The position numbers and the translations under genes are program-made. Below the pieces are notes generated by a model. It was not told the origin of the DNA. It made no database searches and saw nothing but the letters and a program-made list of their open reading frames with translations. A stretch of 6,565 bases of DNA from Maritimibacter sp. (GTDB lineage: Bacteria > Pseudomonadota > Alphaproteobacteria > Rhodobacterales > Rhodobacteraceae): positions 1 to 6,565 of the forward strand of contig JAGRMP010000612.1 in NCBI GenBank assembly GCA_020441225.1, written 5' to 3'. This document shows, in pieces, positions 1 through 5,586 of the stretch. Numbering within the stretch: position 1 is the first letter of the stretch; each line of letters opens with the position of its first letter.

Positions 1-373
1 ATCTCGCGGGCCGGGTGAGCCGGGAGAAGGTCATCATGCACAACGACACGATCTATGCCGGCTGCCTCGCCGCGCTTGCCTCGCCCGCACGCCGCGAGAC
101 GTGTTGTGGTTGCAGATCCCCAACGCAGTGGCCACGGCCACGCTGCTCGGGCTGGCGATCAGCGACGAGCAGGCCAGCATCAAAGGGCAGGTCGGACTCT
201 CGACCTCGATTTTCGACGTGATGACGGTGCTGGCGACCACCCTCGCCGCGGGCGGGTTCCGACTGTTCTTGGGCGAGGCCAGCTACCTCACAGGATTCGT
301 CGCCGCAGCCGGGTCGAGCCTCCTCGGGGCGGCGCTGCTTTGGGTGTCGGAGAGGAAGCCCGGCGCGCCTTGA
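1..373 (+). pseudogene. C-terminal remnant of an MFS transporter (SetA/SetB-like sugar efflux type), frameshifted and cut by the window edge
   Basis: Two consecutive frames together spell the end of a major facilitator protein. From position 3 the third frame reads LAGRVSREKVI and then a hydrophobic stretch (YAGCLAALA); this frame degenerates after about position 85. From about position 100 the second frame takes over with LQIPNAVATATLLGLAIS, two further hydrophobic helices and a stop at 371-373. The LQ(I/L)PNA motif, followed by a helix, a G-rich helix and a last helix ending in a charged tail, matches what I recall of the C-terminal three or four helices of SetA/SetB-type sugar efflux transporters. 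An intact gene would be roughly 390 aa; only about the last 120 codons lie here. The switch of frame without a start signal implies an indel near 75-100, so I call it a pseudogene. A GTG at 101 could start the second segment but has no ribosome binding site. Upstream damage cannot be seen. A sequencing error would give the same picture. Confidence 0.6.
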
Positions 374-378
374 TGGAA

Positions 379-435
379 TGCACCCCCAGGTACGTGAGTG
401 ATGGTCGTCACTCCAGATCAATCCGGGGTGGTGCA
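379..435. other. Two-stem inverted repeat structure just after the transporter remnant
   Basis: An inner stem GAGTGA (396-401) pairs with TCACTC (408-413) around a 6-base loop. An outer stem CACCCC (381-386) pairs with GGGGTG (425-430), and after a two-base bulge TGC/GCA continues it (379-381 region with 433-435). The structure begins 6 bases after the stop at 371-373. It could be an old terminator or an RNA structure; there is no T-tract on either side, so an intrinsic terminator is not well supported. Confidence 0.3.
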
Positions 436-652
436 CTCGATCGCTTGGCGCACATGTAGACTGCGGCAAACAGGTTCGGGAACCTTGGGTCACTGCCTCG
501 CGGGCGACGAGGGAGATGTCGAGAACGGGACTTCTGCTGCGGGCGTTCCACCCGATGTCGACGACGTCGAAAGACCTGCGCCGAGCAGGGCACATGCATT
601 TGTGGCCGAGTGGTCGATGCCAAAAAAATTTGCGGTCGCCGACAGGAGACTA

Positions 653-681
653 CGTGGCGCCCCTAAGCCAGAGGCGCCACG
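653..681 (-). terminator. Possible transcription terminator or 3' stabilising hairpin of the minus-strand operon
   Basis: CGTGGCGCC (653-661) and GGCGCCACG (673-681) form a perfect 9-bp stem with an 11-base loop. On the minus strand it begins 22 bases after the last stop of the operon (704), the place where an operon end would be expected. The nearest T-run in the minus transcript (622-628 on the plus strand is A7) is about 25 bases beyond the stem. It is therefore not a classical intrinsic terminator; a Rho-dependent end or an mRNA-stabilising stem is possible. As it is symmetrical it could also act on plus-strand transcripts. Confidence 0.4.
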
Positions 682-703
682 AGGCACAGAGGAGAGGTGA
701 GTT

Positions 704-796
704 TCACTCGTCGTCTTCGGGAGGCGTCACGTAGGGCTCCAGCATGAACAAGTTGGCACGCGCGGTCGTGGCTTCGTCCCTGGAGATCCGGTTCAT
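704..796 (-). CDS. Possible 30-aa protein coupled to the end of the coiled-coil gene
   Basis: An ATG at 796 follows the stop of the upstream gene (799-801) after only two bases, the arrangement expected for translational coupling. The 30-residue product starts MNRISRDEATTARANLF and ends with an acidic tail, PPEDDE. No good Shine-Dalgarno sequence is seen at the right distance, so translation would depend on ribosomes ending the previous gene. The hairpin at 653-681 begins 22 bases after its stop, consistent with this being the last reading frame of the operon. No family is recognised. It may be a chance frame; with 30 codons the length alone gives no support. Confidence 0.35.
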   Translation of the reverse strand: MNRISRDEATTARANLFMLEPYVTPPEDDE

Positions 797-798
797 GT

Positions 799-1329
799 TC
801 ACACCGCGGAGCCCTTCGATTGGACGCCTGCGTTTCTCAGCGTGCGCTGCATCTCCTTCAGCGAGCTTTTCCCTTCGTCGCGCTCTACGCGAGCCCATGC
901 CTTGGGCACGCCCGCTCCTTTGCAGACCTGGTTGAACGCGACGCGCGCCTCCTGCACGGAAGCGTGCCGCGCGAATTCGGCTTCGCCGTCTGCGAGCTTT
1001 GCCTCCCGCTTTCGAGCCTCGAGTTCCCGGACCATACGCGCGCGCTCCTGTGCCTCGCGGCGTTCTGCCTCGGCGGCCTCGAGATCGGATTTCAGGGCCT
1101 CGTATTCCGCGAGGATCTCTTCAAACGCCTCCTGCTGGTCCGAGATCCAGCGTCCGAGGACGTCAGCCTGCGCCTTTGGCACGTTCCAAGCGGTCTCGCC
1201 ACGGTTCCAACGTGCGTCCGGGAAGGCCATTTTGAATTGGTCCTTCATGTCGAACGGGATCTTGACGATGATCGGATCGTTGTCGTCGCCGACGATCGCG
1301 AGTTGAGGTTTGGAATAGAAGTGGGCCAT
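799..1329 (-). CDS. Hypothetical protein with N-terminal HARP/DUF5710-like module and a coiled coil
   Basis: The 176-aa product has two visible parts. Residues about 19-63 read IIVKIPFDMKDQFKMAF, then PDARWNRGETAWNVPKAQ. The order (phi-x-phi-PF, K, A/PxARW, xxxAWxVP) is that of the small beta-rich modules seen in DUF5710 proteins and, more distantly, in the HARP domain of SMARCAL1-type helicases; this is pattern recall, not a search. Residues about 63-120 are rich in Glu, Ala, Arg and Lys in heptad-like order and should form a long coiled coil. The last 50 residues are basic and contain VPKAWARVERD. The start at 1329 is supported by AAGGA six bases upstream. The gene follows the DUF2026-like gene after 36 bases on the same strand, so they are probably cotranscribed. 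A role in DNA or nucleoprotein binding is a guess. There is no helicase or nuclease motif. Confidence 0.75.
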   Translation of the reverse strand: MAHFYSKPQLAIVGDDNDPIIVKIPFDMKDQFKMAFPDARWNRGETAWNVPKAQADVLGRWISDQQEAFEEILAEYEALKSDLEAAEAERREAQERARMVRELEARKREAKLADGEAEFARHASVQEARVAFNQVCKGAGVPKAWARVERDEGKSSLKEMQRTLRNAGVQSKGSAV

Positions 1330-1365
1330 CAGGGTTCCTTTTTATTGATGGTTGGAGGTGGGTAG

Positions 1366-2010
1366 TCAGGCGGCGAGTTCCATCGCCCGGCGGTCGGCCT
1401 TGCGCAGCAGGGGGAGGAGATGGTGGGTGACCTCATCAAGCAGGACACGGCCGCGGTCGTGGTAGCCGTAGGCGGCCCGGACATCTGTCAACGGATCCGG
1501 CATGGGCTTGGACAGATCGTGCCGGATGGACTTCGGGAACTTCCGCCATTTCCCGCGCCTTGTGCTGAAGGGCATGGCGCGGTGAGCGCGGTCGAATTTC
1601 GCCGGCAGGGTCTGTGCCGCGAAATCGATGAGCCAGCCATCGCAGACCACCCAGGTGTGGAACTCGCCGAATTTGACGGCCATGAGCGGAGGCAGAAGCC
1701 GCCCCATGCCGTGGTCGAGCGTGTCGTGGGCTTTCGGCCCGACCGACCAGACTGCGGCGCCGGCGAGGACACGGGCGTGCTTGCCCGAAGACAGGAGATG
1801 CCCAGCGGCGACATGCGCGACAAGTGGGGCCGCCAGCACCTCGGCATTCTCGAGGGTGCCGTCCGGCATGCGCACGTTGGCCTCACGGGCAGTGAAATTC
1901 GTGCCCGTGATCGTCTGGATCGAAGCGGAGAAGGCAATGCTGCCGGTTTCCGCGAGGAGCTCGGGAGAGAGCGGGAAGCGCGGAGCGCTGGTGGCATTTT
2001 GGGCGTTCAT
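1366..2010 (-). CDS. DUF2026-like protein (papain/transglutaminase-like fold suspected)
   Basis: The 214-aa protein carries AGHLLSSGKHARVLAGAAVW (69-88) and, 30 residues later, EFHTWVVCDGWLIDFAAQTL (116-135). The layout of an alpha helix, a GAA strand, then H-x-W, a short gap and (L/I)IDF is what I recall for DUF2026 proteins and for transglutaminase- or NlpC-like cysteine enzymes generally, where the His and Asp belong to the catalytic triad. Here these would be His118 and Asp129. The cysteine expected at the start of the helix before AGHLL is not present; the only Cys is 123, between His and Asp. The protein is thus either inactive, or uses the fold for binding, or my alignment of the N-terminal part is wrong. 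The start at 2010 has GAGGAA about eight bases upstream and overlaps the end of a small ORF by ATGA. Cellular role unknown; it sits in a probable replicon operon. Confidence 0.7.
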   Translation of the reverse strand: MNAQNATSAPRFPLSPELLAETGSIAFSASIQTITGTNFTAREANVRMPDGTLENAEVLAAPLVAHVAAGHLLSSGKHARVLAGAAVWSVGPKAHDTLDHGMGRLLPPLMAVKFGEFHTWVVCDGWLIDFAAQTLPAKFDRAHRAMPFSTRRGKWRKFPKSIRHDLSKPMPDPLTDVRAAYGYHDRGRVLLDEVTHHLLPLLRKADRRAMELAA

Positions 2011-2120
2011 GATTCAGTTTCCTCATTCCATTGACGGCCGGTTCGTCGGCCTCGGCGGGGAAATGGGAACGTTCGGATTTCGGCGGAAATGGATTTCTGC
2101 ATTTTTTTTGTGTGGGTCAT
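2007..2120 (-). CDS. Possible 37-aa leader ORF overlapping the DUF2026-like gene
   Basis: The frame starts MTHTKKMQKSI, is basic overall, and ends so that its TGA overlaps the ATG of the DUF2026-like gene (ATGA). A GAGG lies seven bases before its ATG. Both facts are what a translated leader that couples translation to the next gene would show. Codons 5-7 contain a run of eight A on the minus strand (T8 at 2102-2109 on the plus strand), a place where slippage is possible. No homolog is recognised and the frame is short enough to be chance. If unreal, the DUF2026-like gene simply has a leader of about 258 bases after the upstream gene. Confidence 0.35.
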   Translation of the reverse strand: MTHTKKMQKSISAEIRTFPFPRRGRRTGRQWNEETES

Positions 2121-2268
2121 CTGTGCGCCTCGATCCCGGCCTGAGCTGAGGTGGGTTCGTTTCATCGGGCGGAACGATCTGGCTCGCGAGGACGTCGGTG
2201 CGCGCCCAGCGTGCCCAGGGCCAATCCCATGTCCGGAGGGCCGTGTGTTACAGCGTCGGCGCGGAAAT

Positions 2269-2979
2269 TCACTTGTGGGGCTTGATGACAGCGATCCCCG
2301 CATTCCGGTCGAACTTCCGGAGCGCATGGCCACGCCAGCGCGTCTTGTCGGTGACGATCTTGACGACCAGGCGCCCGAGCTCCGGTCGGTCGCGGTGGTA
2401 GCAGGACGCGACGTGGAAGGTAGCAACCAAGGATGTCGCGATCTGCCCAAGGGCCCGGAGGAACTTCTGGCGCTCAACCTTCCAGTGACCTTCCGAGATG
2501 GTCATCTCGAACATCGGATAGTTCATCCTGATCCGCGACTGCACCATAAGGTAGGCGACGAGCTGGACGCGGCTCTTCATCTGGCGCACGAGATTCAAGT
2601 CGACGAGCGCATAGGGATTCGGGCGCTCCACCATCCAATGCGTGACGCTTTCGTCGAACGTCCAGGTTATGAACCTGCCGGCCTTGCAGACATCGATGTG
2701 CTTGAGCCAGCCGCAAGCCTGTAGACCGGGCAGGGCGGCGTGCAAAGCCCGGTTATCGCTCGCTGATGGCGGAAACACCCGCTCGCGCAGGTCCGCTGTG
2801 GGCACGAAAAACGACGATGGCGCACCGGGGATCTGACTTCCCTTGTCCCACCCATCGACGATCTCCTGCGCGTGCAGGAGCCCGAGCACGATGCGGAGAC
2901 CTGCCAGGTTGAGATCGGTGGATACCAACGAGTCGATGACCTCGGTTGGGATCAAGATTTTCCGGTTGTCGCGTGCCAT
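2269..2979 (-). CDS. Winged-helix protein, possible plasmid replication initiator
   Basis: The 236-aa product starts MARDNRKILIPTEVIDSLVS and has two successive blocks that each look like a winged helix. The first (about 10-110) has a helix AGLRIVLGLLHAQEI, then a block PTADLRERVF, a helix and strand-turn-strand ending ITWTFDESV. The second (about 120-215) begins NPYALVDLNLVRQMKSRVQL, followed by AYLMVQSRI and a basic segment with WKVERQKFLRAL. The phrase 'Y-A-L-V-D-L, then K-S-R-x-Q-L-x-A-Y-L' resembles the hinge and second winged helix of Rep_3-type initiators (usually 'L-x-S-x-x-A-x-x-L-Y-E'). Tandem winged helices, a basic C-terminus and a large repeat-bearing intergenic region upstream support an initiator, though a transcription regulator is equally possible on sequence alone. 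The start at 2979 is chosen over 3036 because a perfect AAGGAGG lies seven bases before it. It is the first gene of the minus-strand operon. Confidence 0.7.
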   Translation of the reverse strand: MARDNRKILIPTEVIDSLVSTDLNLAGLRIVLGLLHAQEIVDGWDKGSQIPGAPSSFFVPTADLRERVFPPSASDNRALHAALPGLQACGWLKHIDVCKAGRFITWTFDESVTHWMVERPNPYALVDLNLVRQMKSRVQLVAYLMVQSRIRMNYPMFEMTISEGHWKVERQKFLRALGQIATSLVATFHVASCYHRDRPELGRLVVKIVTDKTRWRGHALRKFDRNAGIAVIKPHK

Positions 2980-2986
2980 GTCGGGC

Positions 2987-2993
2987 CCTCCTT
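2987..2993 (-). promoter_or_regulatory. Strong ribosome binding site fixing the winged-helix gene start
   Basis: AAGGAGG, read on the minus strand, sits seven bases upstream of the ATG at 2979. It is the best Shine-Dalgarno match in the window and argues against the longer in-frame start at 3036. Confidence 0.8.
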
Positions 2994-3166
2994 CTGTGGT
3001 CGTGGCGGGACATGGGACCGATTGCGGAGCGGGCAAAACGGCTCACGCGAAAAATCGTGCGCGAGGCGTGATCGGACGTGCGCAACGCCCGGACGATTGA
3101 TGCCGGGAGGCGGCAAGATCGTGCGAGAGCCCGGACTCTTCGTGCCCGCACTGGACGCAAGGCATT

Positions 3167-3235
3167 GCTTCGCTTGGGCAGTCCGACAGGTGAAGTCGGT
3201 TGAAGTAGGCGAAGTGTGTGGGATTCGCTTCGCTT
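3167..3235. repeat. Cluster of short repeats: GCTTCGCTT pair and three GAAGT units
   Basis: GCTTCGCTT occurs at 3167-3175 and again at 3227-3235, exactly 60 bases apart. Between them GAAGT occurs three times at 3192, 3202 and 3211, that is at intervals of 10 and 9 bases, close to one helical turn. GCGAAG at 3209-3214 is also inverted to CTTCGC at 3228-3233 (13-base loop). Helically phased short repeats beside a possible initiator gene could be protein binding sites. The units are short and the match could be chance. Confidence 0.35.
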
Positions 3236-3368
3236 CTCCCCCCTGAAATCAGCGTCTGCGCCGCCGCGGACGGGCTGGTAGGTGGTCTTCGACGGTGACC
3301 TCACTCCCCAGCGCGACGGTGGGGGCGTCCTTGCACCCGCGTGTCAGACGGCCTGAACGGTTGGGAAA

Positions 3369-3393
3369 GTAACCATTCAAATCAGAGTGTTAC
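3369..3393. promoter_or_regulatory. Possible operator dyad upstream of the methyltransferase-like gene
   Basis: GTAAC (3369-3373) and GTTAC (3389-3393) form an inverted repeat with 20 bases centre to centre, about two helical turns, in a locally AT-richer stretch 100 bases before the ATG at 3494. Spacing and place fit a dimeric repressor site. Only five bases per arm are seen. Confidence 0.2.
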
Positions 3394-3483
3394 GCGATTT
3401 CGCCCGGGAATCGGCAGGAATCTTGCGCTTTTCATTTCTCTCCTCCGCAGACGGCACAATCTCCCCAGAACAACTTCAACCAT

Positions 3484-3488
3484 GGAGG
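3484..3488 (+). promoter_or_regulatory. Ribosome binding site deciding the start of the methyltransferase-like gene
   Basis: GGAGG lies five bases before the ATG at 3494. An in-frame ATG at 3482 overlaps this site and a farther one at 3341 has no such signal, so 3494 is chosen. Confidence 0.7.
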
Positions 3489-3493
3489 ACACG

Positions 3494-4807
3494 ATGTTCC
3501 TTGATACCTATCTCTACCCGACCCTTCCCGACCGCGCCGCGGAATGCGCGCGGCTCTGCGCGGCCCTGATCCCCGGCGGCGCCCAGTTAGTCGACGTCTC
3601 CGCCGACGGGTGCGCGTTCGCCGATTTCCTGCCCGCTCCGGCGATCTCGATCGATACCGGGGAAGGGGCCCCTGACTTCCAGGACTGGATGCCTCCGTCC
3701 GACAGCGGTCCGGTCGTAGTGGTCGGCACCCCCACATTCGGCGCTGACGGCACCGCTCCGCTCCAGGTACTGAACCACGCGGCGACGTTCGCGGACTACG
3801 TCGCCCTGCTTCTGCCTGCGAGTTTCGCCCGGAATGCTTTGAAGGATCGCGTGGATCCGTTCCTCGACCTGGTCTACGAGCAGACGTTCCCCGAACAGCT
3901 CGCGATCATCGACGGGGCCCTGGAACCGGTCCGTGTGGTCTTCCAGATCTGGGAGAAGAGATCCCGCGCGCGGCTTGAGCGGGCTGACATCACATCCCAT
4001 GCGGAGTTCGAGTTTGTCGCGGATCCGAAGGACGCGAATTTCCTGGTCCGCGGGCGCGGCCCGGACATCGGGCAGGTCGTCCAAGTGTCGGCGACCACCA
4101 TCACCGGTGTAACCGGTGCTGACTTCTACATCCGCACCGTTGGTCCCGGCGTGCCGGCCCTCCGGCGCAGGTTCGAGCGCCTCGACTACGCCGACATTCG
4201 GCGCAAATCTTTCGGCGCGCCGTGGATCGGCCAAGCCGAGCTGGTCGATCTCTATGACACGGCCCGGTGCCTCGATGCGATACGCACGGGTTCGGGTAGG
4301 CTCGAGGAGATCGTCTACGAGGGCGCAAGCGGACTGACGCGGTTCCTCGATCTCTCGCAGGTCTATTCGTCCCGCAGTCTCATCGACACGGCCGAATATG
4401 ATGGCCTGGACGAGCTGTGGGAACAACTGGGCACCTTGCGACGGTGCCGTCTTTCAGAACGCAGTGGCGAGTATGGCGTGTTCGAACTGGGCGCCAACTC
4501 CCAGGATTTCTGTCTGTCTTTCTCGCTGCCTTTCGACGTGCACGGCGAGGCCACCGGGGCGCCCCGGCTCGTCCTGGAAACGCGGTCCGAAGTCCTTTGG
4601 CAGCATGTGTTCGAGGCGGACCTGGCAGAGGACCTCGTCGGCGAGGCCGAAGAGGACATCGCCGCGTTCCTCGACAGGCCGATTGCCTCGGAAGAGGTGC
4701 TCGGCGCGTGCCGACCGGATCATCGGATCTGGCAGGAGAAGCTGCTGCGGCTGGCACGCGGAGAGGTCGACCGCATCCGGCAGGCCCAAGGCAACTTGCC
4801 GCGTTGA
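3494..4807 (+). CDS. Degenerate adenine-N6 DNA methyltransferase-like protein with a long unknown C-terminal domain
   Basis: The product is 437 aa. Residues 1-215 follow the order I recall for short adenine-N6 methyltransferase-like proteins: motif I region LVDVSADGCAFADFLP (32-47), an acidic DFQDW (61-65) where motif II/III falls, VVVVGTPTFGADG (74-86) in place of (I/V)xGNPPFG, LNHAATFADYVALLLPASF (93-111), FQIWEKR (150-156), then EFEFVADPKDANF and FYIRT. The fit in order and spacing is good. The catalytic (N/D)PP(F/Y) tetrad is TPTF (79-82), and the SAM loop, usually E-P-x-A-G-x-G, is D-V-S-A-D-G-C. With both changed, methyl transfer looks unlikely; binding of DNA or of a partner is more plausible (inference). 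Residues about 220-437 match nothing I know; they include an acidic helix-rich stretch (375-395) and end in a likely helical tail. Start set by GGAGG at 3484-3488. The next gene lies 204 bases on, same strand, behind a long hairpin. Confidence 0.75.
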   Translation: MFLDTYLYPTLPDRAAECARLCAALIPGGAQLVDVSADGCAFADFLPAPAISIDTGEGAPDFQDWMPPSDSGPVVVVGTPTFGADGTAPLQVLNHAATFADYVALLLPASFARNALKDRVDPFLDLVYEQTFPEQLAIIDGALEPVRVVFQIWEKRSRARLERADITSHAEFEFVADPKDANFLVRGRGPDIGQVVQVSATTITGVTGADFYIRTVGPGVPALRRRFERLDYADIRRKSFGAPWIGQAELVDLYDTARCLDAIRTGSGRLEEIVYEGASGLTRFLDLSQVYSSRSLIDTAEYDGLDELWEQLGTLRRCRLSERSGEYGVFELGANSQDFCLSFSLPFDVHGEATGAPRLVLETRSEVLWQHVFEADLAEDLVGEAEEDIAAFLDRPIASEEVLGACRPDHRIWQEKLLRLARGEVDRIRQAQGNLPR

Positions 4808-4841
4808 AGGATCTATCACTCCGGTCGGCCCGCGCCGCCCC

Positions 4842-4885
4842 CCCTCGGAACGCCTGGACGGACCTGCGTCCCGGTCTTCCGAGGG
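4842..4885 (+). other. Long nested hairpin between the two plus-strand genes
   Basis: CCCTCGGAA (4842-4850) pairs perfectly with TTCCGAGGG (4877-4885). Inside it, after a symmetric 5x5 internal loop, GGACG (4856-4860) pairs with CGTCC (4867-4871) around a 6-base loop. It starts 34 bases after the stop of the methyltransferase-like gene and ends 126 bases before the next ATG. With no T-tract after it, it may limit readthrough, stabilise the 3' end of the first message, or be a protein binding structure. Confidence 0.45.
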
Positions 4886-5011
4886 CCGGCCCGGTCAGGA
4901 CCCGCACCGTTTGACCCCCGTCTCATGAAATCACCGTCTGGCCGCGCGCTGCACCGGACACCATTCAACCGCCCCGGACATCCCAGGGGCACAAGACAAG
5001 TGGAAAAAACC

Positions 5012-5575
5012 ATGGAACGACCCTTGATCAAGATCCCGACCTACGTAACCGGCGAGGTTCACGGACGCAGTGTCCGCGAAGCCCTCGCGGTCCTGGCCCC
5101 TTCACCCGCTCTTGCCCAGACCGGCCAGGTGTTCGCGATCGAATCCCGCGGCGTCATCGAGGGATCGGCGCTGTTTGCTGCCGGCTACCAGTATTGGCAG
5201 GCGACACATCGTGGGCACACGCTGTGCCGCTTGAGCGATCTCGATGCTGCACAGAGAGTGGAGATCGCGCATTGTGTGGCTTTCCTCGACAACGACTGGG
5301 AGCTTGTCCAGGAGTTCCCCTCCTCCCTTCTCGGGGCCTTCGATGCGTTGAAGTCTCCCTTCGTGAAGGTGGCATTCCCGGAGTTCGTTTACTTCGGTCT
5401 GGTCGCCGAGGACGACTTCTTCAATGGGCGCACCACGCTTCGAACCGACTTCATCGAAGCGGGGGTCGTGCTGCTCGCGGAGGATAGGGAAACGGCGTTG
5501 ACCGAGGCCCATCGCCGGTTCCTGGCGGAGCGCTACGGGGTGGACGTGTCCGGCGAACCCGTGCCGGTGTGCTGA
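5012..5575 (+). CDS. Hypothetical protein of unknown family, 187 aa
   Basis: I do not recognise this protein. It starts MERPLIKIPTYVTGEVHGRS, is soluble, and has no signal peptide or membrane segment. Visible pieces are a beta-like AIESRGVIEG (42-51), an aromatic helix AAGYQYWQATHRGH (56-69), a mixed segment DNDWELVQEF (93-102), an aromatic run AFPEFVYFGL (121-130) followed by AEDDFFNG, and a C-terminal helix ETALTEAHRRFLAERYG (160-176). The pattern suggests one compact alpha/beta domain. Start choice is uncertain: ATG at 5012 has no clear Shine-Dalgarno; GTG at 5000 and ATG at 4925 are in frame, but the added residues are rich in Arg, Pro and Gly and look noncoding. It lies on the same strand as the methyltransferase-like gene, 204 bases downstream, and may be its partner. 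Three hairpins lie in the noncoding bases around it. Confidence 0.65.
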   Translation: MERPLIKIPTYVTGEVHGRSVREALAVLAPSPALAQTGQVFAIESRGVIEGSALFAAGYQYWQATHRGHTLCRLSDLDAAQRVEIAHCVAFLDNDWELVQEFPSSLLGAFDALKSPFVKVAFPEFVYFGLVAEDDFFNGRTTLRTDFIEAGVVLLAEDRETALTEAHRRFLAERYGVDVSGEPVPVC

Positions 5576-5586
5576 ACCGGCGACGG

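Larger units (their letters stand above)
374..703. other. Intergenic region, no convincing gene
   Basis: About 330 bases lie between the transporter remnant and the end of the minus-strand operon. Short open frames exist on both strands, but none has a ribosome binding site with sensible spacing or a recognisable protein. The region holds two inverted-repeat structures (379-435 and 653-681), a small dyad AGGTTC-GG-GAACCT at 472-485 and an A7 run at 622-628. It may be remains of older genes or a junction between unrelated segments. Confidence 0.6.
2980..3493. other. Divergent intergenic region, candidate origin or control region
   Basis: About 510 bases separate the minus-strand winged-helix gene from the plus-strand methyltransferase-like gene. 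Open frames within it are shadows without ribosome binding sites. It contains short repeats clustered at 3167-3235, an inverted GTAAC/GTTAC pair at 3369-3393 and a locally less GC-rich stretch at about 3361-3480 close to the right-hand gene. A related pair ATCGTGCG at 3054-3061 and 3118-3125 is also present. I cannot place a convincing -35/-10 promoter on either strand, although both genes must be transcribed from here. An origin is possible if the winged-helix protein is an initiator, but no array of long identical iterons and no clear DnaA box was found. Confidence 0.4.

Noticed and set aside
472..485. AGGTTC-GG-GAACCT looked at first like a tRNA T-arm
   Set aside because: The loop is too short and no acceptor, anticodon or D arm can be formed around it.
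653..681. Perfect inverted repeat as the end of an insertion sequence or a recombination site
   Set aside because: No matching copy elsewhere in the window, no transposase frame and no target duplication. Operon-end hairpin is simpler.
398..700. 100-codon plus-strand frame in the left intergenic region
   Set aside because: No ribosome binding site, no recognisable domain, and overlapping frames of similar length on the other strand.
820..1365. 181-codon plus-strand open frame
   Set aside because: Antisense to the coiled-coil gene; its length follows from the biased codons of that gene.
2007..2477. Long version (156 codons) of the small leader frame
   Set aside because: The extra N-terminal part overlaps the winged-helix gene out of frame and is Ser/Arg-rich noise. 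Only the last 37 codons, with their own ribosome binding site, are considered.
2089..2724. 211-codon plus-strand open frame
   Set aside because: It is antisense to the winged-helix gene, which has the strongest ribosome binding site in the window. The frame has no matching signal.
3341..3493. 51-codon upstream extension of the methyltransferase-like gene
   Set aside because: No ribosome binding site at 3341, noncoding-like composition, and GGAGG is correctly placed for the start at 3494.
3587..4426. 279-codon open frame on the minus strand
   Set aside because: It lies wholly inside the methyltransferase-like gene on the other strand. The plus-strand frame has recognisable motifs and a good ribosome binding site; this one has neither.
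4925..5011. 29-codon upstream extension of the 187-aa gene
   Set aside because: The added residues are Arg/Pro/Gly-rich and no Shine-Dalgarno precedes 4925. The choice is less firm than for other genes as 5012 also lacks a strong site.
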